NCBI GenBank assembly: GCA_028042835.1
Contig: JAOFOL010000003.1
Coordinates: forward strand, 1 to 64,000
Source of the DNA: Opitutales bacterium
GTDB lineage: Bacteria > Verrucomicrobiota > Verrucomicrobiia > Opitutales > Seribacteraceae
Direction: 5' to 3'
DNA length: 64,000 nt
Within the stretch, counting starts at the first letter, position 1. Each line of letters begins with the position of its first letter. The position numbers and the translations under genes were made by a program. Under the pieces are notes generated by a model. The model was given only the letters and a program-made list of their open reading frames with translations, had not been told where the DNA came from and searched no databases. Below are positions 45,912 to 54,333 of this stretch, in pieces.

Positions 45912-47242
45912 AAACGCTTTTTAGATTTGTTATTCCCGCACTCACTCTGCTTTCTTTAAGTGGGTGTGTAAACATGGAATGGCGGGGTGGAATGATACCC
46001 CATTTTGGATTCTCCAAAGGCAAAACACTGAATGATGAGCGATCAAGGGATTTCTATCGACCACCACTACGAGATACCTCTGAAAATTGGAATCAGTTTC
46101 GTGGACCCGAAAGGAATGGTCACATCCCGTTGCAGTCTGTTTCCACCGACTGGACCAAACCTCCGAAAACGAGATGGTCTACCCCGTGCGGACTTGGGCA
46201 TTCCTCCATCATAACCTCTGGTAGGCTTGCTATCACCATGGAGCAGGATCAGGATCAAGAGATTCTGATTGCGAGAAGTTTTGAAGATGGACAGGAAGCG
46301 TGGAGGGTTGCGGAGAAGACCAAGTGGCACGATATGTTAAGTGGAACAGGCCCCCGCTCCACCCCAACCCTGCACAATGGTAAGTTATACACTCTCTTTT
46401 CCCATGGTAAACTCTCCCGGGTGGATGCAAGTTCCGGAAATGTGGAATGGAGCATACAGGTTACTTCTGAAAGTTATGAATTCCCTGAGTGGGGTCTCGC
46501 TATCTCTCCCTTGATTTGGAACGACATGATTATCCTCAGTCTTGGTGGAGAAAAATCTGCGATTAAGGCCTATTTAATCAATTCGGGAGAACAAATCTGG
46601 CAATCCGAAGTCTCCGGAAAAGCTGTATACTTATCCCCTGAAGTTCTCCGCCTCCTGGACGAAGATCACCTCATTGTCTCCTTGGTCGGAAAAATTGTAT
46701 CCCTGGATCCAATGAACGGTAAAACCCTATGGGAAAAACCGTGGAAGATTTTTATGAATAATGTCCAAATTGTACAGCCTATCGCGGTCTCCAACGATTC
46801 CATTGTTATGGCTGCAGGCTATGGGAAAGGTGCGGAATGCTTCAGCATTTCCCGCGACGAAGAGAGCAAAAAGTACCGCGTTCAATCGTCCTGGAAGTCC
46901 AAAGATTTAAAAGCCAAATTTTCCAACCCCATACTCAAGGATGGCTATCTCTACGGACTTAGCGAAAACCTGCTGGTTTGCCTGGAAGCGAAAACAGGCA
47001 AACTTATGTGGCGGGGAAAAAAGTACAGCTACGGTAGAATTCTCTTGGTTGATCAAAAATTGTTGATTCTTGGCCATTCCGGCGTGCTTTCAGTCATCGA
47101 TTCCACTCCCGAAGAATTTCGTGAAATTTCCTCCCGGCAACTCCTAAGTAATGCCCGTTGCTGGAACGGACCCGCCTTTGTCAATGGCTACCTGCTTGCC
47201 CGTAACGGTGAACAGATCGCCTGCTTCGACTTCGGGAAATAG
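45908..47242 (+). CDS. PQQ-like beta-propeller lipoprotein; start extended relative to the ORF track
   Basis: NWNQFRGPERNGHIP...TRWSTPCGLGHSS propeller signature. In-frame extension upstream of the ATG at 45974 reads (I)KTLFRFVIPALTLLSLSGCVNM-, a lipoprotein signal with lipobox LSGC, beginning at ATA 45908 overlapping the gpx stop. Confidence 0.75.
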   Translation: MKTLFRFVIPALTLLSLSGCVNMEWRGGMIPHFGFSKGKTLNDERSRDFYRPPLRDTSENWNQFRGPERNGHIPLQSVSTDWTKPPKTRWSTPCGLGHSSIITSGRLAITMEQDQDQEILIARSFEDGQEAWRVAEKTKWHDMLSGTGPRSTPTLHNGKLYTLFSHGKLSRVDASSGNVEWSIQVTSESYEFPEWGLAISPLIWNDMIILSLGGEKSAIKAYLINSGEQIWQSEVSGKAVYLSPEVLRLLDEDHLIVSLVGKIVSLDPMNGKTLWEKPWKIFMNNVQIVQPIAVSNDSIVMAAGYGKGAECFSISRDEESKKYRVQSSWKSKDLKAKFSNPILKDGYLYGLSENLLVCLEAKTGKLMWRGKKYSYGRILLVDQKLLILGHSGVLSVIDSTPEEFREISSRQLLSNARCWNGPAFVNGYLLARNGEQIACFDFGK

Positions 47243-47248
47243 AATTAA

Positions 47249-47356
47249 TTTTCTAACTTGATTTCCCGCATCCCTTTGTTGGTGAAGGAGAATGACGAGG
47301 TTTCCGAAGTTATTGAAACCGGATTTGGCTTCCATGTGATTAAAATAACCAACTAA
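47249..47356 (+). pseudogene. C-terminal remnant of a parvulin-type peptidylprolyl isomerase
   Basis: Open frame between stops: FSNLISRIPLLVKENDEVSEVIETGFGFHVIKITN*, matching the conserved parvulin ending (GEVSEPVETxFGxHIIKV). Confidence 0.6.
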
Positions 47357-47377
47357 TTCAGATTCATTTACTTTAGA

Positions 47378-47413
47378 AGTCTCTTTTATTAGAATGCATA
47401 AGAGGCTTTTTCT
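47378..47413 (+). terminator. Candidate intrinsic terminator AGTCTCTT...AAGAGGCTTTTT
   Basis: 8-bp stem with one G-U pair followed by a T run. Confidence 0.6.
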
Positions 47414-47773
47414 TTAATGAACAGCACTTAAAGACAGGAGAAGATTATGCTTTGCCAAAGAGAATTCAATTAAGTCGGCGGAGTTTAAAATCTAAGAATA
47501 CAGAAATAAGCAAATTCCTTGTTTTACTCAAATTCGAGTATAATAAAAATCTACTGATAAATTCCTTAAAAATAAGGAAATCAAAGCGTGGTATTATTCC
47601 CCAATCAAATCGGTTGGAATTAGAAATAATACCCATCTTTTACTGAAGCCCACCTTTCTAATACCCAGCAGAATACACTCTAAATTATGATAATCAATGA
47701 CTTATGATTTCATCAACTGATTGGCACAAAATATGAATAAGTTAGTCTAACAATTCCTAATAATAAAAAATAA

Positions 47774-48151
47774 ATGAAAACAAAATTACTTATTACAATA
47801 CCTCTATTTCTTTCTGCTACTTTGTTTGGAACTCCAGACCAAAAGGATAAAACCACAACAACTAGTTCTCTAATCCGTGCTGAGATTTTGAAGATATTTG
47901 ATAGCGATGGAGATGGAAAGTTGAGCATGACTGAGCGATTTGCGATGCGAAAGAAAATGCAGGGTAGAAAAAAGGAACTTATCCAAAAGTTTGATAAAGA
48001 TGGGGATAGAAAGCTAAATGATGAGGAACGAGCCACAGTCAGAAAAGCATTTGAAAAACGTAAGCCGGAATTCTTTGAAAAGTCTGATACAAGCAAAGAG
48101 GAAATTCGTGATCAGGCTGAAACGAACGCTAGCCGGACATCCGATCTTTAA
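47774..48151 (+). CDS. Secreted EF-hand protein
   Basis: Signal peptide; two loops DSDGDGKLSMTE and DKDGDRKLNDEE. Confidence 0.85.
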   Translation: MKTKLLITIPLFLSATLFGTPDQKDKTTTTSSLIRAEILKIFDSDGDGKLSMTERFAMRKKMQGRKKELIQKFDKDGDRKLNDEERATVRKAFEKRKPEFFEKSDTSKEEIRDQAETNASRTSDL

Positions 48152-48171
48152 TTAATAATTGAATATTTGTC

Positions 48172-48666
48172 ATGATTGAATCAAATGGAATTTTAGGCCC
48201 ATTGATGTCACAATCTCACACGCTAGGTCGTTCACACTTAACAGATAAACAATCTCAACATATTACAGAGACATTAAGTAAGTACGATCCAAATAATCTC
48301 ACTAAAGCTGATGCTAAAGAAATTGTATCAAGTTTCCGGGAAGCGGGAATCCGACCCAGCAAAGCATTAAAAGAAGCAATATTGGCTGAAGGGCTTGATG
48401 CAAAAATACTTGCTAAAAAAGGTGGCCTTCAGCCTCCGCACCCCAGTGGTACAACGGAAAAGAAGGAAAGCCTCAATATTAGTGAGAATCAGTTGAGCGA
48501 ACTCTACAAACTACTTCAACAATACCACAATGATGATTCATTAGATAAAGATCGAAATTCTTTATTAAATTCCATCCAGGGAGTGTTAGGGAGCGTGGAG
48601 ATGATTGGAACCAAAGAAGTTGCTAGGGCTCATGAAACTAATCAGAAAATGATCAAAACCGTTTGA
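48172..48666 (+). CDS. Hypothetical helical protein (EF-hand-associated type)
   Basis: LSKYDPNNLTKADAKEIVSSFREAGIRPSKALKEAILAEGLD; cotranscribed spacing with the EF-hand gene. Confidence 0.55.
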   Translation: MIESNGILGPLMSQSHTLGRSHLTDKQSQHITETLSKYDPNNLTKADAKEIVSSFREAGIRPSKALKEAILAEGLDAKILAKKGGLQPPHPSGTTEKKESLNISENQLSELYKLLQQYHNDDSLDKDRNSLLNSIQGVLGSVEMIGTKEVARAHETNQKMIKTV

Positions 48667-48929
48667 ACAAAATATTCTCAATAAACTCGTATTCATTCTT
48701 TGAATAAAAAATCTATTTAACGGATCCTTTACGTAATCAGAATAAAAATATAACTGATTTCGTTATGAGAGACTCCTTGAAGGGGATTATTTAGTAAGTT
48801 TAGCGGATAAGCCTTTGGCAAAAATTAGCAATCGTTGACAAAAATACTCTCACATTCTTCTTAAGAGTTATTGAAATTGAAAAAATAGAAGCAAAAGGAG
48901 GACTCGTACGATAGTAAAGTTGGGTAGCA

Positions 48930-50267
48930 ATTAAAAAAGACAAAAAATTTGAGAAAAAATTCTTCATTTCAGTAATAACAATTTTAACTTTTATTTTAAA
49001 TGGCAAATCACAAGATACTCTTGTGTCAGCTTTTTTTGGACTTGATAATGCACTACCAAGTTTAATGTGTGGTCAATTCGGAAGCCTGTTAGATGGTATG
49101 CCTGTTAATTTTAGATTCCCATTAAATTCATCCAGTTTATCGGGAACTGATTTTGAAGTTGTAGATAGCCTTGGAAATATACACATCCCAATGTGTGCTG
49201 TTTTAGCCCCAGCTAATGAAAACGGAGAAAATCGAACTGTGCTTCTGTTAGGTGAATTTGGTACCGCTGTTACCAATCCACCTGTTGAAGTCAGAGTTGT
49301 AGGGGATTTATTTACAATTGATACTTTATCTGGAGAGTCCGCTTGTTCAGAAATCATAAACCTGAACGGAACTACTAGCACGAATGTTATTCCGCTTGCT
49401 GATGGACCAAGTTTATTCTTTGCCCAAAGAATTGATGGCAATCTGAATGAATGTAATTCAGGAACACAAACGATTCAAGTTGCCTGGGATGGTGGTATTA
49501 CACCGTGTATAAGTGGTGATACAGAATCTGACTTGTTTCAATACTATATTGGTTATTCTGATAGTTCAGGAGTTCTAATCCCGCATGTACCTATTTCGAT
49601 AACCGATATTGATGACAACGACAACTTTCACCAACTTTGTTTTTCTACAAGTGATGAAATTGTTAAAATTTCAATGATGGCTAACACTGTCAAAGACCCA
49701 AACCACGATCCAAATTTATACAGCGAAATTTATGTTAGTTATTCATACTCACTATCCACTTCATCCTCTCCTTCTAATTCTGGTACCGTAAGTGGTGATG
49801 GTACTTACAACTCAGGCTCAACGATTTCTATCTCTGCAACTCCATCCAATGGCTATCAATTTAGCCATTGGTCTGGCGACACTTCGGGCTCCAGTAATCC
49901 GCTTTCGATTACCATCAATCAAGATACAAGCATCGTCGCAAACTTCTCTGTAACTGGTACGAATAATACTTCTGACAACAATAGTTGGTCGAGTGCTGTT
50001 AATCTTGGTAATGGTTGGAGATCTTTTTCTTGGTTTGGAAAATTTTTTGAAGTTTCTCAAAATTGGATCTATCATGTGAAAATGGGATGGCTCTACCGAT
50101 TTGGTGATGACCTTAATTTATTATGGTTTTACTCTCCTCAACACGGTTGGCTTTTCACTTCAAAATCGATTTTCCCCTACCTCTATGCTCATAATTCAAA
50201 ATCCTGGCTTTATTGGTCAGAAAGTAAGCTTTATATTTGGAATAATTCGCAATGGAATACGATTTAA
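48930..50267 (+). CDS. Secreted protein with InlB-type bacterial repeat and W/Y-rich C-terminal domain; start extended relative to track
   Basis: Frame extends upstream of GTG 49023 as (I)KKDKKFEKKFFISVITILTFILNGKSQDTLVSAFF-, a signal peptide with no ATG/GTG/TTG; GTVSGDGTYNSGSTISISATPSNGYQFSHWSGDTSG...ITINQDTSIVANFS repeat; C-terminal WIYHVKMGWLYRFGDDLNLLWFYSPQHGWLFTSKSIFPYLYAHNSKSWLYW. Confidence 0.65.
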   Translation: MKKDKKFEKKFFISVITILTFILNGKSQDTLVSAFFGLDNALPSLMCGQFGSLLDGMPVNFRFPLNSSSLSGTDFEVVDSLGNIHIPMCAVLAPANENGENRTVLLLGEFGTAVTNPPVEVRVVGDLFTIDTLSGESACSEIINLNGTTSTNVIPLADGPSLFFAQRIDGNLNECNSGTQTIQVAWDGGITPCISGDTESDLFQYYIGYSDSSGVLIPHVPISITDIDDNDNFHQLCFSTSDEIVKISMMANTVKDPNHDPNLYSEIYVSYSYSLSTSSSPSNSGTVSGDGTYNSGSTISISATPSNGYQFSHWSGDTSGSSNPLSITINQDTSIVANFSVTGTNNTSDNNSWSSAVNLGNGWRSFSWFGKFFEVSQNWIYHVKMGWLYRFGDDLNLLWFYSPQHGWLFTSKSIFPYLYAHNSKSWLYWSESKLYIWNNSQWNTI

Positions 50268-50276
50268 TGCATGTCA

Positions 50277-51551
50277 TTACTCGACCTCCAGAATTTCATT
50301 CCAATCAGTCGTGTAGCGGGGCGTGCGCATCTCCCGGCGCATCCGCCATTGTTTTCCAATCCCCTGCCCTCCCCAAAAAGCACCTCCTGCTCCATAGCGA
50401 CTGGCGGCTTCCTCCACCGCATTAACAAATTCACTACGACGGGAACTGCCATGTTCTTCAAATAATAACCCCTGTCGAAAAGAAGAGGATACTAAATCTA
50501 AAAGAATAACCCCGGCCTTTTTGTAGGCATAACCGGGGCGGAACATACTCCGAAGTAAACGCTTCGCATTCTGAACAATCCGAATGGGATCATCAGTGGG
50601 CTCATCCAATGTCAATGTCCGGGAATTTGCATACTGAGGCTGATCTTCACGAAAACGGTTAGTCATGATAAAAACTTGCAATCCAGAAACCAGGGATCCC
50701 TCAGAACGAACCTTTCGGGTAGCCCGGATAGCATAATTGGCAACCGCTTCCTCCAGTTCCTCCAAGTCTATGACTGGTTTTCCAAACGAGCGGGAACAAC
50801 AGGTATTTTTACGGGGAGGAGCCACTTCCTCAAGTTCCAGGCACGAAACACCGGCAAGTTCGCGTTGTGTTCGCTCCAGGGTAACTCCCCCAATTGCCCG
50901 AATTGAGGCTGAGGGTACACGGGCGAAATCCCAGGCATTCAATACCCCAATCCTGCGTAACCGGACACTGAGGCGGCGACCGACACCCCAAACATCTTCA
51001 ATGGTAAGGCTTCGTAAGATCTTTTCATCACCACAATGAATCATACTGCACCCCGTTCCCTTTTTTTTCGCTAAACGATTGGCTGCTTTAGCCAAAGTTT
51101 TTGTCGACCCAAGGCCAATAGAAATTGGAATACCCGTCCATTTTTTGACCTGATCACGTATTCGAATACTTATATCCAAAGGATTCGTTACGCCTGTAAG
51201 ATCAAGAAAGGATTCATCAATCGAATACACTTCCAATTCCGGGGCAAAACGGGCAAGTACAGAAACCACCCGCGATGACATATCCCCATAAAGCTCATAA
51301 TTGGAGGAAAGCACCACCACTCCATTGCGTTCACAAAGATTTCGAATTTGGTGATACGGTGCTCCCATAGGAATCCCAATCGCCTTCGCTTCATTCGAGC
51401 GGGCCACTGCGCACCCGTCATTGTTGGATAATACAATTACCGGTCGTTTATCGAGGGACGGGCGAAAGACGCGTTCACAGGAAACATAAAAATTATTACA
51501 GTCAGCTAAAGCAATCAAAGAGAATGGACTACATTGGTAACCACTCCCCAT
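50277..51551 (-). CDS. umuC: Error-prone DNA polymerase V subunit UmuC (Y-family)
   Basis: [88 protein letters not shown]. Confidence 0.95.
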   Translation of the reverse strand: MGSGYQCSPFSLIALADCNNFYVSCERVFRPSLDKRPVIVLSNNDGCAVARSNEAKAIGIPMGAPYHQIRNLCERNGVVVLSSNYELYGDMSSRVVSVLARFAPELEVYSIDESFLDLTGVTNPLDISIRIRDQVKKWTGIPISIGLGSTKTLAKAANRLAKKKGTGCSMIHCGDEKILRSLTIEDVWGVGRRLSVRLRRIGVLNAWDFARVPSASIRAIGGVTLERTQRELAGVSCLELEEVAPPRKNTCCSRSFGKPVIDLEELEEAVANYAIRATRKVRSEGSLVSGLQVFIMTNRFREDQPQYANSRTLTLDEPTDDPIRIVQNAKRLLRSMFRPGYAYKKAGVILLDLVSSSFRQGLLFEEHGSSRRSEFVNAVEEAASRYGAGGAFWGGQGIGKQWRMRREMRTPRYTTDWNEILEVE

Positions 51552-52033
51552 AAATGGGTATCATCCTGCTCTTGAAAATCGATGGGGGGATAGTCGGGGT
51601 TTTCAGGCATAAGCCAGGTTCTGCCCTTGGATCGACGGAACCGCTTGACTGTAAGCTCTCCATTAATCGAGACGATAACGACCTTGCCATTGATCGCTTC
51701 AAGACTACGGTCCACCACCAATAAATCGCCATCATGGATACCGGCTCCAATCATCGAGTCTCCACGGGCCCGCACGAAAAAAGTAGCAGTGGGTTCACGA
51801 ACGAGATGAGTATTTAAATCCAAGACCCCTTCCGCATAATCATCTGCTGGCGAGGGGAAACCGGCGGGCACTGCGTGACCGTAAATAGGCACAGCATCTT
51901 CTCGTTCCCTCACAAAACGGAGTACTCGATCAATCTTACTGACAGGTATACGCACAGGTTTGGTGGGTTCACCATAATAATTGGTTCCTTGAGGGCGCCC
52001 TGCACCGGTTCTTTTTCCTCCACGAGTCGTCAT
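51515..52033 (-). CDS. umuD: UmuD-like S24 autoprotease with N-terminal basic extension
   Basis: [12 protein letters not shown] (Ala-Gly cleavage site), [23 protein letters not shown] (Ser), [12 protein letters not shown] (Lys); N-terminal [17 protein letters not shown]. Confidence 0.93.
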   Translation of the reverse strand: MTTRGGKRTGAGRPQGTNYYGEPTKPVRIPVSKIDRVLRFVREREDAVPIYGHAVPAGFPSPADDYAEGVLDLNTHLVREPTATFFVRARGDSMIGAGIHDGDLLVVDRSLEAINGKVVIVSINGELTVKRFRRSKGRTWLMPENPDYPPIDFQEQDDTHLWGVVTNVVHSL

Positions 52034-52038
52034 AAAAT

Positions 52039-52061
52039 TTGAATAATGTTACAATATTCAA
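52039..52061. promoter_or_regulatory. Candidate operator TTGAATA-N9-TATTCAA in the umuD/SDR divergent intergenic region
   Basis: Perfect 7-bp inverted repeat immediately upstream of the umuD start. Confidence 0.55.
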
Positions 52062-52124
52062 AAAAAGCAAGTAAACGATCTGTAAAAACTTGATCTAAAG
52101 GAAGAACTTCTACGATCTATACTT

Positions 52125-52838
52125 GTGGAACTTATAAGCAAATCAAATTCTATCAATCATCTAATCATTGGCGCATCCCGTGGAATCGGGCGGGCACTGG
52201 TGGATATATCAATAGAAGCAGGTAATCAAGTGTACGCTCTTTCCAGGAGTGCCCCCGAAAATGAAAGGGAAGGATGCAAATGGATCACTGCCGATGCGAC
52301 GCAGCCAGATACCTACATGGATTCCCTTCCTGAAAAAATCAACGCTCTCACATTTTGCCCTGGCAAAGTAATCCTTGGCCCAATCAAGCGACTGAAAGCT
52401 GAACAGATGTTGCAGGCTTATCAAACCAGCGTGTTGGATGCATTTACAGTTATACAATCTTTATTGCCCAGACTGGAAGGTTCCATCGCATTACTTTCAT
52501 CGGTAGCAGCCAGAACCGGGCTCCCCAATCATTGTGCGATTTCTGCAGCCAAGTCGGCTTTGGAAGGCTTTGCTATTGCCTTGGCAGCTGATTTAGCACC
52601 GAAAGTTAGGGTAAATGTAGTGGCCCCCACTCTTACCCCCACAGAAATGGGTACCGCGATGGTGGGCGGAGAAAAAATGCTCCCCATGATCGAGCAGAGA
52701 CATCCATTAAAGAGAATTCCTGCAGTTACTGAGATTGCATCCACCCTCGCCTTTCTCCATTCAGCAGCGGCCACATCCATAACCGGACAGGTATTGAAAG
52801 TGGATGGTGGTCTTTCACAGTTACGATTGAATTCATGA
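52125..52838 (+). CDS. SDR family oxidoreductase
   Basis: LIIGASRGIGRALVDISIEAGNQVYALSRS; ISAAKSALEGFAIALAADLAPKVRVNVVAP; ATG overlap with the photolyase. Confidence 0.9.
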   Translation: MELISKSNSINHLIIGASRGIGRALVDISIEAGNQVYALSRSAPENEREGCKWITADATQPDTYMDSLPEKINALTFCPGKVILGPIKRLKAEQMLQAYQTSVLDAFTVIQSLLPRLEGSIALLSSVAARTGLPNHCAISAAKSALEGFAIALAADLAPKVRVNVVAPTLTPTEMGTAMVGGEKMLPMIEQRHPLKRIPAVTEIASTLAFLHSAAATSITGQVLKVDGGLSQLRLNS

Positions 52839-54286
52839 TTGCGGAAGTTTCCTCCTCCGCTCCCGTTCTTGTCTGGTTTAGAAAAGATTTGCGCTTACGG
52901 GATAATCCATCCCTAAACGCCGCTCTTACTGCTAAGCGTAAGATCATCCCTGTATATATATGGGATGAGGAAGAAGGCGGGCAATGGAGCCCCGGAGCAG
53001 CGGCTCGCTGGTGGCTACACCATGCGTTGGAAAGCCTGGGGAAAGAAATCAGTAATTTAGGGGGTGAGCTTATTCTAGCCAAAGGAAAGGCAGCCGATTT
53101 AATTTCTCAAATCGCTCAAGATCATGGAGCAGATCAAGTTCTTTACGGCAGGGCTTACGACCCTCCCGGATTGGCCACACAGGAAAAAGTGGAAGAGACT
53201 CTTGATCAAGCCGGGATCGATACAGCCTCTTTTAACGCCTCCCTTTTGCAGGAGCCATGGGAAACCAAAAATGGATCAGGAAAACCCTTCCAAGTATTTA
53301 CTCCTTATTGGCGGAAATCCCGTTCAATTATTTACCGTGAACCGTCTGAATACGAGATAACAGAGCTGTCGTTTCATAATTCGCCTACTTCTAGAAATTC
53401 ACTTAATCAACTTGATCTACTCCCGGATCACTCCTGGCATGAAAAGCTTACGGAACACTGGGTAGTCACAGAATCCGCAGCCCATGAGCAACTTGAAAGA
53501 ACGGTCAACGAAGTAACTCATTCCTATGCTACACGCAGGAATCATCCATCTGTCAATGGCACCTCCCGCCTGTCACCCTACCTTGCCTGGGGTTTAATTA
53601 GTCCCCGACAAATCTGCCAGAATGTCCTTCAGGCTGAAAACGAAGGAAGCCACCGTGGAGAGAACAAATTTCTGGTCGAAATCGGATGGCGTGAATTTTC
53701 CTACCACCTACTCTATCACTTCCCATCGATTCCAGACCAACCTCTACGGCCCAAATACGCGGCATTTCCTTGGCTCGATGACAAGGAAAACCTCAAACGC
53801 TGGCAATTTGGAAACACGGGCTACCCTATGGTCGATGCCGGTATGAGGCAACTCTATGAAACCGGTTGGATGCATAACCGGGTGCGCATGGTGGTGGCAT
53901 CGTTCTTAGTCAAACATCTGCTTATTTCTTGGACGGAGGGTGCCCGATGGTTTTGGGATACTCTGGTCGATGCTGATCTGGCAAGTAATACTCAGGGATG
54001 GCAATGGGCTGCCGGTTGCGGGGCGGATGCGGCCCCCTATTTTAGAATTTTCAACCCAATCACCCAAGGGGAAAAATTCGATACCCGCGGACTTTATGCC
54101 AAACGCTGGATTCCATCTCTCGAAAAACTTCCATCCAAATGGATATTCCGTCCTTGGGAAGCCCCTGCTACCATACTCGAAGAAAATGGTGTAGATTTAG
54201 GAAGCAACTATCCGGAACCATGTGTTGACCACGCAGAAGGTCGAGCCCGTGCTCTCGCTGCCCTTGCCACCCTTAAGACACCGTAA
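52835..54286 (+). CDS. phrB: Deoxyribodipyrimidine photo-lyase, class I CPD type
   Basis: VLVWFRKDLRLRDNPSLNAAL; RLSPYLAWGLISPRQI; GYPMVDAGMRQLYETGWMHNRVRMVVASFLVKHLLISW; DADLASNTQGWQWAAGCG. Confidence 0.94.
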   Translation: MIAEVSSSAPVLVWFRKDLRLRDNPSLNAALTAKRKIIPVYIWDEEEGGQWSPGAAARWWLHHALESLGKEISNLGGELILAKGKAADLISQIAQDHGADQVLYGRAYDPPGLATQEKVEETLDQAGIDTASFNASLLQEPWETKNGSGKPFQVFTPYWRKSRSIIYREPSEYEITELSFHNSPTSRNSLNQLDLLPDHSWHEKLTEHWVVTESAAHEQLERTVNEVTHSYATRRNHPSVNGTSRLSPYLAWGLISPRQICQNVLQAENEGSHRGENKFLVEIGWREFSYHLLYHFPSIPDQPLRPKYAAFPWLDDKENLKRWQFGNTGYPMVDAGMRQLYETGWMHNRVRMVVASFLVKHLLISWTEGARWFWDTLVDADLASNTQGWQWAAGCGADAAPYFRIFNPITQGEKFDTRGLYAKRWIPSLEKLPSKWIFRPWEAPATILEENGVDLGSNYPEPCVDHAEGRARALAALATLKTP

Positions 54287-54333
54287 GTGAGAGGCTTTCT
54301 CCACACTCCACCTTCACTCTTTTCCATTCCATC

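Noticed and set aside
47144-47335. Minus-strand ORF over the parvulin remnant
   Set aside because: Shadow of the PQQ-propeller 3' end and the PPIase tail on the plus strand.
47452-47646. 64-aa ORF in the AT-rich gap
   Set aside because: Lys/Ile-rich composition expected by chance in AT-rich DNA; no homology recognisable.
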